From Xanthobacteraceae bacterium (GTDB taxonomy: Bacteria > Pseudomonadota > Alphaproteobacteria > Rhizobiales > Xanthobacteraceae), in assembly GCA_019745775.1 (NCBI GenBank), contig JAIESR010000132.1, forward strand, positions 1-34,849: DNA of 34,849 nt. Direction: 5' to 3'. Position 1 is the stretch's first letter. Every line of letters starts with the position of its first letter. The position numbers were made by a program, and so were the translations under genes. Below are positions 9,117 through 17,860 of the stretch, piece after piece. The notes under the pieces were generated by a model. That model saw nothing but the letters and a program-made list of their open reading frames with translations. It made no database searches and was not told the origin of the DNA.

Positions 9117-9929
9117 TCAGGCGACCTTCTGTACCACCAAATTGATCCAGGGCGATATGACCATCCCGGTCATCGAACGCCACGCGCTCAAGACCGCATA
9201 GGCAAACTTCTTCTGCCGGGTCTTTCGGCATTCGCCATGCCACCACGTCTCGAGCATGTCCCGCGCATCGGGCGCGGACGAACGGACAATGCCCACCGCA
9301 CCCGGCGGCGCGCCCAGGCTGGCGATGATTTCGCGGACCGTGGCGCCCCGCAGGCCATCCCGGAGGCCCTCGTCCCAGGTGTGGATATGCGAGAAACGCC
9401 CGCCCTTGCTGAAGTGCCGCATGGCGAAGAGCGCGAGACGGTCCGGCATATAGTTGACCAAGGGGCGGCCGGTCGAATGCGTCTCGATCGGAAACCACCG
9501 CCAAGGCGTCTCGGTCAAAACCAGATAGCCGCCTGTCACGATGCGCCGCCAGAGCTCGGGCATCAGCGTTCGTCTTTCGGCCGGCAGCATGTGCTCGAAC
9601 ACTGCATTGAGTTGAATCACATCGAAACTGGATTCGATGCCATCGAGGGAGCCCGGACTGCGTGTCTGAATCATCGAGACGCGCGGATTGCCGTCAAAGC
9701 GTGCCAAGCACCGGGAGAGCGTCCCGGGCTCGTACTCCGCGCCGAAAAACTGCGTCTGGGGGAATACGTCGAGCAACGCCTCGATCGAATGGCCGTCCCC
9801 GCAGCCAAAGTCGAGAAACCGATATGTCCCATCGCGCGGCAGATCGACGAAACGCTCGAAGGTGAAACGCGTCCGGAAGCGGACGTAGTCGTTTCGTTCG
9901 ATTTCGTCCGGAGTCGAGATCGTTGTCAC
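9117..9929 (-). CDS. Class I SAM-dependent methyltransferase
   Basis: 270 residues from a GTG start at 9929 that lies only 2 nt after the stop of the upstream membrane protein gene, which implies translational coupling. The SAM-binding motif FLDFGCGDGHS is at 38-48, an acidic motif-II region is in FFGAEYEPG, and VIQLNAVFEHMLP is the motif-IV region typical of methyltransf_11/23-type enzymes. The C-terminal third is basic and ends with a hydrophobic stretch. Probable role: O- or N-methylation of a sugar in the surface polysaccharide. The acceptor cannot be read from sequence. The same frame is open for 290 codons upstream, but that part is antisense-style shadow of the neighbouring gene. Confidence 0.83.
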   Translation of the reverse strand: MTTISTPDEIERNDYVRFRTRFTFERFVDLPRDGTYRFLDFGCGDGHSIEALLDVFPQTQFFGAEYEPGTLSRCLARFDGNPRVSMIQTRSPGSLDGIESSFDVIQLNAVFEHMLPAERRTLMPELWRRIVTGGYLVLTETPWRWFPIETHSTGRPLVNYMPDRLALFAMRHFSKGGRFSHIHTWDEGLRDGLRGATVREIIASLGAPPGAVGIVRSSAPDARDMLETWWHGECRKTRQKKFAYAVLSAWRSMTGMVISPWINLVVQKVA

Positions 9930-9931
9930 CG

Positions 9932-11284
9932 CTAGAGCGCCCCCTTCGGACGGGGAGTTGCCGCCAGGGCCATACCGAGCCGGATGGCACCAAACAGAGG
10001 AAGGGCCGGCAGCAAAACGGCTGCCGTGTCGATGTAGCGTGATGCGGGAAAGGTGATCAGCACCGCGAGCGGCGCCGCGATCAGGACGTAGACCAGAACG
10101 ACCGCGACGACCAGCAGCGTGTCGGTCGATCCCCGCAGATTGCGCACGCTTTCGGGCCGGTAGAGCATCAACAATAGCGTCACCAGCAGCGCCATACTGG
10201 CGAGCACGAACGGCGCATTGGTGACGATCATGCGTCCTATCAGGCGCGAGGACGCTCCGACGATCCACGCGCCATAACGTTCCGGTGCAAGCGCTATGGT
10301 GGCCAGCGCCAACCGCTGCAGCCGGCGATCGAACGCTACCCAGGACTCGCCGGGCGAGCGCAGCTTGGTGATCTCCCCATAGAGGAGATCGTCGTAGCTC
10401 CTTGCATAAATATCGAAGTAACCGGCAGCAGCCGAGACGAACGACCGCTCGCCTTTTGAATTGAGCGGTGTGCGCGACACCCGCCCGGCGGCTTCCGCCT
10501 GCTCGCGAGCGGAAAGAACCTGCATCGCGAGCTCCCGCTCGGCAGCCGGCAGCTTCTGCACGATATCCTGCGACAGCATCAGTCCGGCCATTCCGGCGAG
10601 CGTGAAGCCGCCAAATGCAACCAGCTTGAAATCGCCCGTATGGCGGGCGCGGTCGGCGGCATAGAGCGACAGCGGCAGCGCCAACAGCAGCAGAAGCGCG
10701 ATTGCGCTGCGCGGCGCAACGCGACGTCCGGTGATGCGCGAGGCAAGCGCAAAGAGAACCGGCAGCATGACAACCAATGGCAGCATGATCGGGCGCAGCA
10801 GGCACGCAACCGCCCCCGTTATCCCGGCCAGCAACAAGCAGCTTGTCCGTCGCCCTTCAGGCACCGCCAGCAACGTCGCGGACATCGCGATCAGCGTGAG
10901 CGATACGGCGAACGACTCCGGCGAAATGCCGCGCCCGAATATCAGGAAGCTTTGCGAGAACAGCGCCGGCAAAAACAGCGCAAAGGCGGCGGCCCTCCCC
11001 GCCCCCAGGCGTCGAATGCTCGCGTAGAGGAGCGCCGAGGCGCCGACATGCACGACCAGTTGCAGCCAGACAGCGCGCGACAAGCCGTTTTCGCCGCCGA
11101 GAGCGGCGACCAGCCAGCCATAAAGCGGAATGCGTTGCTCGGCGTAGAACGCCGGATAAGCAGCAACCCTCAGGTATCCCGCGGTGTCGGGATTGATCCA
11201 CGGAGCCGTCCAGCCCGAGCCCCACAAGATCGCCATGAGTGCGGCGGACGGTGCGAACACGATGAGCCAATCTCGCCGGTCCAT
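9932..11284 (-). CDS. Polytopic membrane protein, probable GT-C/GT39-like glycosyltransferase
   Basis: 450 residues with about ten hydrophobic helices. After the first helix comes INPDTAGYLRVAAYP (30-44), the D-x-x-GY-type arrangement seen in bacterial PMT/ArnT-like proteins, followed by a periplasmic-type loop and a run of helices to residue ~210. A central soluble loop (about 215-310) separates two hydrophobic halves. It likely transfers a sugar from a polyprenyl-phosphate donor on the periplasmic side; this is an inference from topology. It is preceded by gmd (about 40 nt gap) and followed within 2 nt by the methyltransferase gene. Confidence 0.75.
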   Translation of the reverse strand: MDRRDWLIVFAPSAALMAILWGSGWTAPWINPDTAGYLRVAAYPAFYAEQRIPLYGWLVAALGGENGLSRAVWLQLVVHVGASALLYASIRRLGAGRAAAFALFLPALFSQSFLIFGRGISPESFAVSLTLIAMSATLLAVPEGRRTSCLLLAGITGAVACLLRPIMLPLVVMLPVLFALASRITGRRVAPRSAIALLLLLALPLSLYAADRARHTGDFKLVAFGGFTLAGMAGLMLSQDIVQKLPAAERELAMQVLSAREQAEAAGRVSRTPLNSKGERSFVSAAAGYFDIYARSYDDLLYGEITKLRSPGESWVAFDRRLQRLALATIALAPERYGAWIVGASSRLIGRMIVTNAPFVLASMALLVTLLLMLYRPESVRNLRGSTDTLLVVAVVLVYVLIAAPLAVLITFPASRYIDTAAVLLPALPLFGAIRLGMALAATPRPKGAL

Positions 11285-11324
11285 GGTGAACGCTCAGACG
11301 TCCCGTGAGACGTTGCTACCGCCA

Positions 11325-12368
11325 TCAACGCGCAAGCTGCGCGAGATCGCTGTTGACCATCTCGGTGATCAGCTCGCCAAATGACACCCGGTGCTTCCAA
11401 CCGAGCTCGCGGTGGGCCTTGCTGGGATCGCCGAGCAGCAAATCGACCTCGGTCGGCCGGAAATAATTCGGATCGATCTCGATCAGCGTATCGCCGGTTT
11501 TTTCGTCGATGCCGATTTCATCCGGGCCGCTGCCGCGCCAGACGATCTTCCGGCCGACGACGGCGAACGCGCGCTCCACCAGTTCACGCACGGTGTGGCT
11601 CTCGCCGGTGGCCAGGACATAGTCGTCGGGCTTGGGCTGCTGGAGCATCAGCCACATGCCTTCGACATAGTCGCGGGCGTGACCCCAGTCGCGCACGGCG
11701 TCCATGTTGCCGATATAGAGCTTCTTCTGCAGCCCGCGTTCGATTGCCGCCACCGCGCGCGTGACCTTGCGGGTCACGAAGGTCTCCCCGCGGATCGGGC
11801 TTTCGTGATTGAACAGGATGCCGTTCGAGGCGTGGATGCCGTAGGCCTCGCGATAGTTGACCGTGATCCAATAGGCGTAGAGCTTCGCCACGCCATAGGG
11901 GCTGCGCGGCGCAAACGGCGTCGTCTCGCTTTGTGGAACTTCCTTGGCGTTGCCGTAGAGCTCGGACGTCGACGCCTGATAGAACCGCACCTTCGACTCG
12001 AGCTTGAGGATGCGGATCGCCTCCAAGAGCCGCAGCGTGCCGAGCGCATCCGCGTTGGCCGTGTACTCGGCGGTCTCGAAGCTCACCTGCACATGGCTTT
12101 GGGCGGCGAGATTGTAGATTTCGGCCGGCTGGGTTTCCTGGATCAGGCGAATGAGATTGGTCGCATCGGTCAGATCGCCGAAGTGGAGAAAAAACTTCAC
12201 GCCGGTCCCGTGCGGGTCGGCATAGAGGTGATCCACGCGCCCGGTATTGAACGACGACGAACGCCGCTTCACCCCGTGAACCGTATAGCCTTTGGCGAGC
12301 AGAAACTCGGCGAGATACGCGCCGTCCTGACCGGTCGCGCCGGTGATCAGAGCAACTTTGCCCGACAT
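11325..12368 (-). CDS. gmd: GDP-mannose 4,6-dehydratase
   Basis: 347 residues, full length. It converts GDP-D-mannose to GDP-4-keto-6-deoxy-D-mannose with bound NADP. The TGATGQDG motif (9-16), the family signature [16 protein letters not shown] (34-49), active-site Thr/Ser/Glu in QASTSELYG (131-139) and catalytic Tyr158/Lys162 in [12 protein letters not shown] are all visible. It lies 27 nt downstream of the transaldolase gene. The product feeds Fcl (GDP-L-fucose) and may also be the substrate of other 4-keto-sugar enzymes in the window. Gmd-like enzymes of 6-deoxy-heptose pathways are close relatives, so a GDP-heptose substrate cannot be excluded given gmhA/gmhB upstream. Confidence 0.95.
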   Translation of the reverse strand: MSGKVALITGATGQDGAYLAEFLLAKGYTVHGVKRRSSSFNTGRVDHLYADPHGTGVKFFLHFGDLTDATNLIRLIQETQPAEIYNLAAQSHVQVSFETAEYTANADALGTLRLLEAIRILKLESKVRFYQASTSELYGNAKEVPQSETTPFAPRSPYGVAKLYAYWITVNYREAYGIHASNGILFNHESPIRGETFVTRKVTRAVAAIERGLQKKLYIGNMDAVRDWGHARDYVEGMWLMLQQPKPDDYVLATGESHTVRELVERAFAVVGRKIVWRGSGPDEIGIDEKTGDTLIEIDPNYFRPTEVDLLLGDPSKAHRELGWKHRVSFGELITEMVNSDLAQLAR

Positions 12369-12395
12369 GACCCCTCCCGGAAACCTTGGCCGCCG

Positions 12396-13163
12396 TCAGG
12401 CGCGCGAGCGCATGCGCGCCTTCGCGCCGTCGCCGGCGCCGACCGCGAGGCTCAGGCCGGCCGCCAGCGCGTCATCGCGGAATGCCTTGACCGCGGCGAG
12501 CGACAGCTCGGCGCCGGTCTGCGTTCCGAGCGCCGGCAGCTTCTTGAGGATGTCGGCCGGCGCCGTGATGATGTGGCAACCCATCTCGTCGGCTTCGAGG
12601 ACATTGAAGACTTCGCGGGTCGAGGCCCAGATGATCTCGATGTTGGGGGTCTTGCGGGCGCGCGCCACCGCGTCCCGCATGATCGGGCGATAGTCGATGC
12701 CGAGATCGGCGAGACGGCCCGCGAACACCGACACGCAGGCCGGTGCGCCGCCGGCGAGCGCGTCGATCGCGCGCGCGACCTGATCGCCGGTGAAGATCGC
12801 CGTCATGTTGATCTTGACGCCGGCGCGCGACAACGAGCGCACCGCGTCGAACAACGGCTCGCCGCGGGTATTCGTCACCGGCAGCTTGACGTGAACATTG
12901 GCGCCCCAGGTCTTGATGACGTCGGCCTGCGCCATCATTTCAGGGATATCGTCGGAGAAGACTTCGAAAGAGATGTGCCGGTCCGGCACCGCCGCCACCA
13001 GATCGCGGCCATAGGCCTCGTAGTCCTTGACCCCGGCCTTCTTCAACAGCGACGGATTGGTGGTGAAGCCGGCGATCCAGGCCTGCTTCGCCATATCGAG
13101 GATCTGCGCCTTGTCGGCGCCGTCGGTGAAGAGCTTGACCTTGAGATCGTTGAGCTTGGGCAT
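12396..13163 (-). CDS. Transaldolase family protein (TalC/fructose-6-phosphate aldolase-like)
   Basis: 255 residues, slightly longer than the small TalC/FSA type (about 215-220). The family motif AGFTTNPSLL lies at 31-40, the Schiff-base lysine is K93 in HVKLPVTNTRG, and there is INMTAIFTGDQ and IIWASTREVFN later. Transaldolases move a dihydroxyacetone unit between sugar phosphates and make or use sedoheptulose 7-phosphate, the substrate of GmhA, which is encoded two genes upstream. A dedicated supply of sedoheptulose 7-phosphate for heptose synthesis is therefore plausible, though this is inference. The start ATG at 13163 gives MPKLNDLKVKLF, the normal N-terminus. The gap to the gmhB stop is 65 nt. 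Confidence 0.9.
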   Translation of the reverse strand: MPKLNDLKVKLFTDGADKAQILDMAKQAWIAGFTTNPSLLKKAGVKDYEAYGRDLVAAVPDRHISFEVFSDDIPEMMAQADVIKTWGANVHVKLPVTNTRGEPLFDAVRSLSRAGVKINMTAIFTGDQVARAIDALAGGAPACVSVFAGRLADLGIDYRPIMRDAVARARKTPNIEIIWASTREVFNVLEADEMGCHIITAPADILKKLPALGTQTGAELSLAAVKAFRDDALAAGLSLAVGAGDGAKARMRSRA

Positions 13164-13228
13164 GGGATTGTCCGTGGCGTGGCTGCGTCTTGGCCGCCAC
13201 CTTACCTGTCCCGGCAAGGGATCGCGAG

Positions 13229-13825
13229 TCACCTCGTCGCCGGCCGCTCGCCCGCGGAACGCGCAAACTCCCGCAGCCACGCCAGCGCCTGCGCGAGGTC
13301 GCGCGCAAGGCGATGGGGGGGAACCTCGGGCCCGCTCCCCAGCCCCTCCGGGTCGAGCAGGATCCGCTCGGGAACACCCGCCGCCGCGGCCGCTTCGATG
13401 TCGGTGACCTTGTCGCCGATCAGACAGGAGCGGGACAAGTCGAGGCCGAGGTCGGCGGAAGCTTGCAGGATCATGCCAGGCTTGGGCTTCCGCCAGGGAT
13501 GATCGACCCGGTATTCGCCGACGCCGAGCTCGGCATGGAACGGGCAATGATAGACCCTGGCGATCGGCGCCTGCTCGCCACGAAAGCAATCGCACATCCA
13601 CTGGTTCACGGTCTGATAATCCGCCTCGCCATAGAGGCCACGCCCGATGCCGGCCTGGTTGGTCACCACGACGATCGGCCACGCCCGCTCCGCCGCAAAG
13701 CGGGCAAGCTCGAAGATGCCGGGCAGGAATTCAAACTGATCGACGCGATGCACATAGCCGCGATCGACATTGATCACGCCGTCGCGGTCGAGAAACAACG
13801 CGGGCCTGCCGGCAACGCCGTTCAT
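13229..13825 (-). CDS. gmhB: GmhB-like HAD phosphatase (heptose bisphosphate phosphatase)
   Basis: 198 residues. A HAD hydrolase with motif I FLDRDGVIN (11-19; nucleophile D13, acid D15), motif II TNQ (55-57), Lys in WRKPKPGM (111-118) and motif III LIGDKVTDI (135-143). This matches D-glycero-D-manno-heptose 1,7-bisphosphate 7-phosphatase. The zinc loop seen in E. coli GmhB (two Cys, one His, then Cys-x-Cys just before RKP) looks incomplete: C94 and H97 are present, but the second Cys pair is replaced by HPW. The ATG at 13825 overlaps the gmhA stop by 4 nt (ATGA), so the two are translationally coupled and were probably inherited together. The kinase and nucleotidyltransferase of the pathway are not seen. 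Confidence 0.85.
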   Translation of the reverse strand: MNGVAGRPALFLDRDGVINVDRGYVHRVDQFEFLPGIFELARFAAERAWPIVVVTNQAGIGRGLYGEADYQTVNQWMCDCFRGEQAPIARVYHCPFHAELGVGEYRVDHPWRKPKPGMILQASADLGLDLSRSCLIGDKVTDIEAAAAAGVPERILLDPEGLGSGPEVPPHRLARDLAQALAWLREFARSAGERPATR

Positions 13826-14415
13826 GGCTTGCGCGGGATCGCCTGCTCGACCAGTCCGCAGATGATGTGGCCGGCGACGATGTGGATCTGCTGGATGATC
13901 GCGGTCTCGGTCGAAGGCGCACACAGGCACTGGTCGCAGAGGCCGGCCATGTCTGCGGGATTCCGGCCGGTGAAGCCGATGGTCACGACGTTCGCCGCGC
14001 GCGCCGCGCGAAGCGCCGCCAGCACGTTGGCCGAGCGCCCGGAGGTCGAAATCGCCAGCAGCACGTCGCCCGGCCTGCCGAGGCCCCTCACCTGCCGCTC
14101 GAACACATGATCGAAGCCGTAGTCGTTGCCGATGGCGGTGAGCACCGAGGTGTCGGTGGTCAGCGCAATCGCCGGCAGCGGCTGCCGATCGGAGACAAAG
14201 CGGGACAGGAATTCGGCGGCGAGGTGCTGCGCATCGGCCGCGCTGCCGCCGTTGCCGGCGAGCAGGAGCTTGCCGCTGCCGCCGATCGCTTTGGCGATGA
14301 CCGCGGCAATCGCATCGATCGTCGCCTGTAATTGCGCATCGGCGATGACGGCCTCGAGCGCCGCTGCCGAGCGGCGCAAATACGCTTCGACGTAATTGTG
14401 ATCCGTACCGGCCAA
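13822..14415 (-). CDS. gmhA: D-sedoheptulose 7-phosphate isomerase
   Basis: 197 residues, typical for GmhA, a single SIS domain. It isomerises sedoheptulose 7-phosphate to D-glycero-manno-heptose 7-phosphate, the first step of heptose synthesis. AGNGGSAADAQHLAAEFLSR (53-72) holds the phosphate-binding loop and the metal-binding H64/E68, AISTSGRSANV (121-131) is the second SIS loop, and IQQIHIVAGH (174-183) is the C-terminal metal/catalytic segment (usually QEIHI or QQIHI). The start appears to be TTG at 14415; there is no upstream ATG in frame and no downstream Met before the conserved region. First gene of the long minus-strand unit, divergent from the C-methyltransferase gene. Confidence 0.9.
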   Translation of the reverse strand: MAGTDHNYVEAYLRRSAAALEAVIADAQLQATIDAIAAVIAKAIGGSGKLLLAGNGGSAADAQHLAAEFLSRFVSDRQPLPAIALTTDTSVLTAIGNDYGFDHVFERQVRGLGRPGDVLLAISTSGRSANVLAALRAARAANVVTIGFTGRNPADMAGLCDQCLCAPSTETAIIQQIHIVAGHIICGLVEQAIPRKP

Positions 14416-14615
14416 TGTCAGGTCTCGAGCGACGTGTTGGCGCCAATCTGCCGTCGCTGCCGGGAGGGGTCAAGTTCGGCGGCGGGGCGTCGTCCGGAAA
14501 CGCGGCAACAACCTGCGCCGCACGAGTGTGGCAGCGGGTTGGCAACACTTCCGATAGGCGCTATGGCTGTGGCATCCAAACCTCCGGCAGCCCCACAAAC
14601 GAGCACATTTCGTCC
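14416..14615. other. Divergent intergenic region, probable promoters for both units
   Basis: 200 nt separate the gmhA start (minus) from the C-methyltransferase-like gene (plus). No gene was recognised. Promoters in both directions must lie here or within the flanking genes. I could not identify convincing -35/-10 pairs or operator repeats. Confidence 0.35.
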
Positions 14616-15797
14616 ATGAGATGCCACCTGTGCCGGCACGACGGTCTTGTTGAGTTCCTGAATCTCGGCAAGCAGCCGCTCGCCAACAAATACCCGACCC
14701 AAGCGCAATTCGAGTCCGAAGATTTCTTTCCGCTTGCCACGCTGTTCTGCACCAATTGCAAGAACGTGCAGCTCGGCACCGTGGTGTCGCGCGAGCGCAT
14801 GTTCGAGGACTATTATTATCTGTCATCGGTGAATCAGGGTCTCGTGCGGCACTTCGAGGGACTGGCACGCACGCTCGCGTCCGCGAAATTCGTCGTCGAC
14901 GTGGGCTCCAACGACGGAATCCTGCTCAAGCCGCTGAAGGAGATGGGCGTCAAAGCGATCGGCATCGAGCCATCGATCAACGTGTCGAAGATCGCCAACG
15001 ATAACGGCCTGACCACGATCTGCGCGTTCTTCGACGAGAAGTCGGTCCACGACGTCGAGCGGTCCTACGGCAAGGCCGATGCCATCGTCGCCAGCAGCGT
15101 CTTCACGCATCTGGAGGATCCGCATTCCTTCATCGACGCTGCGAAGCTCCTGCTCACCGATGACGGGCGATTCATCATCGAGGTCGAGTACATCGGGAAC
15201 ATCCTGCGCGACATCCAGTTCGAGCGGTTCTACCTCGATCGAATCTTCTATTATTCGCTGACCTCGCTGGCTCATCTCTTCGATGCCCATGACATGCTGA
15301 TCACCGACGTGGAACACATCGAGCCGCATGGCGGCTCGCTGCGCGTGACCGCGCAGAAGAAGGCCGGCGGGAAATCGCCCGGCGGCAGCGTCGGTGCTCT
15401 GCTCAAGGAGGAAGAGCAAACCCTCAATCTCGCAAAGCTCGGCGCGTTCAGGAACCAGGTCGACACGCAGATCGCGGCGTTTCGCAAGGTGCTCGAGGAC
15501 TACAAGGCTTCCGGCATCAGGGTTGGCGGCTATGGCGCGCCCGCCCGCGTCTCGACGATCTGCAACTATGGCAGTATCGGGCCTTCGTTGATCCCGTTCA
15601 CGGTTGACGACAGTCCGCTCAAGCAGAACAAGTTCAGCCCGGGCACGCACATCCCGATCGTCCCCAAGGCCTATCTCGACCAACAGGGGGCCGACGTGCT
15701 GGTCGTGTTCGCCTACGAGTACCTCGACGATATCCGCAGGAAGACCGGCGGCTCTTATCGCTATCTGATCCCGATCCCGCCGCGCGAAGTACCCTGA
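14616..15797 (+). CDS. C-methyltransferase-family protein (TylCIII/NovU/TcaB9-like) with altered active-site motif
   Basis: 393 residues with the full three-part layout of sugar C-methyltransferases. An N-terminal zinc-finger domain has C3/C6 and C45/C48, a SAM-binding core has VDVGSNDGILL (94-104), and the C-terminal domain has GYGAPARVST near residue 310. Family members methylate C3 or C5 of 4-keto-6-deoxy nucleotide sugars. The conserved YHEHxSY motif, whose Glu/His act in catalysis in TcaB9, reads YLDRIFY here (206-212): His to Leu, Glu to Asp, His to Arg. So C-methylation itself is uncertain and the chemistry may differ. The ATG at 14616 was chosen because it begins the Cys motif; the upstream open frame has no family similarity. 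Confidence 0.85.
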   Translation: MRCHLCRHDGLVEFLNLGKQPLANKYPTQAQFESEDFFPLATLFCTNCKNVQLGTVVSRERMFEDYYYLSSVNQGLVRHFEGLARTLASAKFVVDVGSNDGILLKPLKEMGVKAIGIEPSINVSKIANDNGLTTICAFFDEKSVHDVERSYGKADAIVASSVFTHLEDPHSFIDAAKLLLTDDGRFIIEVEYIGNILRDIQFERFYLDRIFYYSLTSLAHLFDAHDMLITDVEHIEPHGGSLRVTAQKKAGGKSPGGSVGALLKEEEQTLNLAKLGAFRNQVDTQIAAFRKVLEDYKASGIRVGGYGAPARVSTICNYGSIGPSLIPFTVDDSPLKQNKFSPGTHIPIVPKAYLDQQGADVLVVFAYEYLDDIRRKTGGSYRYLIPIPPREVP

Positions 15798-15852
15798 CCC
15801 CGCCGGCTATCGCATCATCCCTGACCGAAGCCCAAACGAGATACGACATACC

Positions 15853-16929
15853 GTGAGCCAGAAACCGCAGAGCAGCGACGACGACGTCGATCGGATCATC
15901 GGGAATCTCGGCGATGATGCGCACCGGTTCGCCGGCAAGACCGTCCTTATTTCGGGCGGCGCCGGCTTCCTCGGCCGGCACTTCATCGCGGTGTTCCGGC
16001 GCCTCAACGCGGGCGTGCTGAGCAAGCCCTGCAAGATCATCTCGGCGGACAATTTCATCACCGGCGACCAGACGGCCCTGCACGGCGACGGCACGCGGGA
16101 TCCCAACATTGTCGAGGTATGGGCCGACGTGTCTTACCCGCTGCCGGTGCGGGAGGACCTGCATTTCATCCTGCACGCCGCGGGCGTCGCCTCGCCCGTC
16201 TACTACATGAAGTATCCGCTCGAGACGATCGAGAGCGCCGTGCAGGGAACCAAGAATCTCTTGGAACTTGCGCGGCGCAACAAGGACCTTGAGGGTTTCC
16301 TGTTCTTCAGCTCGAGCGAAATCTACGGCGATCCCGATCCGAAATCGGTCCCGACCCCCGAGACCTATCACGGCTACGTATCAAGCGTCGGCCCGCGCGC
16401 CTGTTACGACGAGTCGAAACGTCTCGGGGAGACGATCACGACCATCTATCAGCAGCAGCATAACGTTCCCGTGACGATCGTGCGGCCGTTCAACGTCTTC
16501 GGCCCCGGCATGAAGCACAACGACCGGCGCGTCATCCCTATGTTCACCTATCAGGCGCTCGTCGGCCAGGCGCTGCCGGTGCACGGCGACGGCAGGCAGA
16601 CGCGCACCTTCTGCTACGTTACCGATGCGATCGCCGGCTTCCTCAAGACCCTGCTCAAGGGGAAGCCGGGCGAGGCCTATAATATCGGCAACGCCGACAA
16701 CGAGATCTCGATGCACGATCTCGCAAGCCTCTACACCAAGCTGATCCCGGGGACGTCGCTGCAGCACATTCCCTATCCCGACACATATCCGGCGGGAGAG
16801 CCGCAGCGCCGCTGCCCCGATTTGACGAAGGCCGCGCAGCATCTCGGCTACGCCTCGGAAGTCGACCTGCAGACCGGGCTTGCCCAGTTCATCGCGTGGG
16901 CGCGGGAGCAGGACAGTTACCGGGCCTAG
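15853..16929 (+). CDS. NAD-dependent epimerase/dehydratase, UXS-like
   Basis: 358 residues from a GTG start. An extended SDR: ISGGAGFLGRHF (33-44) for NAD, LHAAGVASPVYYMKYPLETI (107-126), SSSEIYGDP (153-161) and catalytic Tyr185/Lys189 in GPRACYDESKRLGET. The GPRACYDE-K pattern is the hallmark of UDP-glucuronate decarboxylases (UXS, giving UDP-xylose) and close relatives, so this is the best guess. The N-terminal 25 residues are an extra polar leader. The sequence is more divergent than typical UXS, so another decarboxylase or dehydratase activity on a related nucleotide sugar is possible. It lies 55 nt after the C-methyltransferase-like gene, with the second Gfo/Idh gene following closely. 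Confidence 0.82.
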   Translation: MSQKPQSSDDDVDRIIGNLGDDAHRFAGKTVLISGGAGFLGRHFIAVFRRLNAGVLSKPCKIISADNFITGDQTALHGDGTRDPNIVEVWADVSYPLPVREDLHFILHAAGVASPVYYMKYPLETIESAVQGTKNLLELARRNKDLEGFLFFSSSEIYGDPDPKSVPTPETYHGYVSSVGPRACYDESKRLGETITTIYQQQHNVPVTIVRPFNVFGPGMKHNDRRVIPMFTYQALVGQALPVHGDGRQTRTFCYVTDAIAGFLKTLLKGKPGEAYNIGNADNEISMHDLASLYTKLIPGTSLQHIPYPDTYPAGEPQRRCPDLTKAAQHLGYASEVDLQTGLAQFIAWAREQDSYRA

Positions 16930-16967
16930 ACGGTCGTGAGCGGCCGTCCCGACGATGCAGTGTCCCC

Positions 16968-17837
16968 ATGACCCTTCGCATTGGACTGATCGGCCGGGGC
17001 CCTTGGGGACGCAACATTCAGAGGACGCTCGTCTCGTTCCCTGGCGTTTCGGTGGAGCCTATCGGACGCGGCGAGACCGCGTCGCGAGACCTTGACGGCG
17101 TCGTGATCGCAAGCGTCAGCGCCACGCACGCCGAACTGGCGCTGCCCTATATCGAAGCCGGCATTCCGACCTTCATCGAAAAGCCGATGGCCACGGGCGT
17201 CGCCGATGCCAGGCGCATCTGCGCCGCGGCGGAGCGCGCGGCCGCAACGGTCTTCGTCGGACACATTCATCTTCACAATCCGGCGTTCCTCGCCTTGCTG
17301 GACGTGCAACCCCGGCTCGGCGCGATCAGGTCGGTAGCGTGCCACGGCATGAATGATCGCCCGCGCGCCGATACGTCGGTGCTCTGGGACTGGCTGCCGC
17401 ACGATCTGTCGATGGCGCTCGCACTGTTCCGGCGTCCGCCTGATCGCGTCTCCGTGACGGCCCTTGGCGATGCGCCGGCGACGCAGGCGGCGGTGGCGAC
17501 ATTTGCGTTCGGCAACGTGCCGATGGTCTCGACCGTCAGCTGGCGCTCGCCGGTCCGGCGCCAGACGATGACGGTCGAAGCCGAGAACGGAACGCTGGTG
17601 TTCGACGACAAAGCGGAGCGCAAAGTCACGCTGCGCCAGGGCGACACCGTTTCCTACCCAACATACGCGGACGAGTTGCCACTTACGCGAGAACTGCGTC
17701 TGTTCATCGAGGCCATCCGCTCCGGGAGCGGCGATCACGCGCAGGCGCTGCAAGGCGCCATCATCGTTGCGGCGATTGTCGCCGCAGAGGATTCGCTTGC
17801 ACAAGGCGGCGCGACCGTCGAGATCGCGGGCGCCTGA
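16968..17837 (+). CDS. Gfo/Idh/MocA-family oxidoreductase (short form)
   Basis: 289 residues, shorter than the usual 330-380. The Rossmann motif GLIGRGPWGRN is at 6-16, the family EKP motif at 71-73 (FIEKPMATG), and WDWLPHDLSM carries a likely catalytic His. It probably oxidises or reduces a keto sugar nucleotide in the same pathway as the two upstream plus-strand genes; the substrate is unknown. The ATG at 16968 gives the normal MTLRIG start; an in-frame GTG at 16896 would overlap the upstream gene and add an unrelated 24-residue leader. It is the last gene of the unit, and the MITE-like element starts 23 nt after its stop. Confidence 0.83.
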   Translation: MTLRIGLIGRGPWGRNIQRTLVSFPGVSVEPIGRGETASRDLDGVVIASVSATHAELALPYIEAGIPTFIEKPMATGVADARRICAAAERAAATVFVGHIHLHNPAFLALLDVQPRLGAIRSVACHGMNDRPRADTSVLWDWLPHDLSMALALFRRPPDRVSVTALGDAPATQAAVATFAFGNVPMVSTVSWRSPVRRQTMTVEAENGTLVFDDKAERKVTLRQGDTVSYPTYADELPLTRELRLFIEAIRSGSGDHAQALQGAIIVAAIVAAEDSLAQGGATVEIAGA

Positions 17838-17860
17838 CCGGCCCGCCTCCCACTATCGGC

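Noticed and set aside
9103-9504. N-terminal extension of the fcl frame to 9504
   Set aside because: It overlaps the methyltransferase gene and adds 134 residues unlike any Fcl; family length is met from 9102.
9930-10805. N-terminal extension of the methyltransferase frame to 10805
   Set aside because: The extra residues overlap the membrane protein gene in another frame and are not methyltransferase-like; the GTG at 9929 lies 2 nt after the upstream stop.
11391-13502. 703-codon open frame on the plus strand
   Set aside because: It lies antisense to gmd, the transaldolase and gmhB, is rich in Arg/His/Asp repeats typical of reverse-frame GC-rich DNA, and resembles no protein family.
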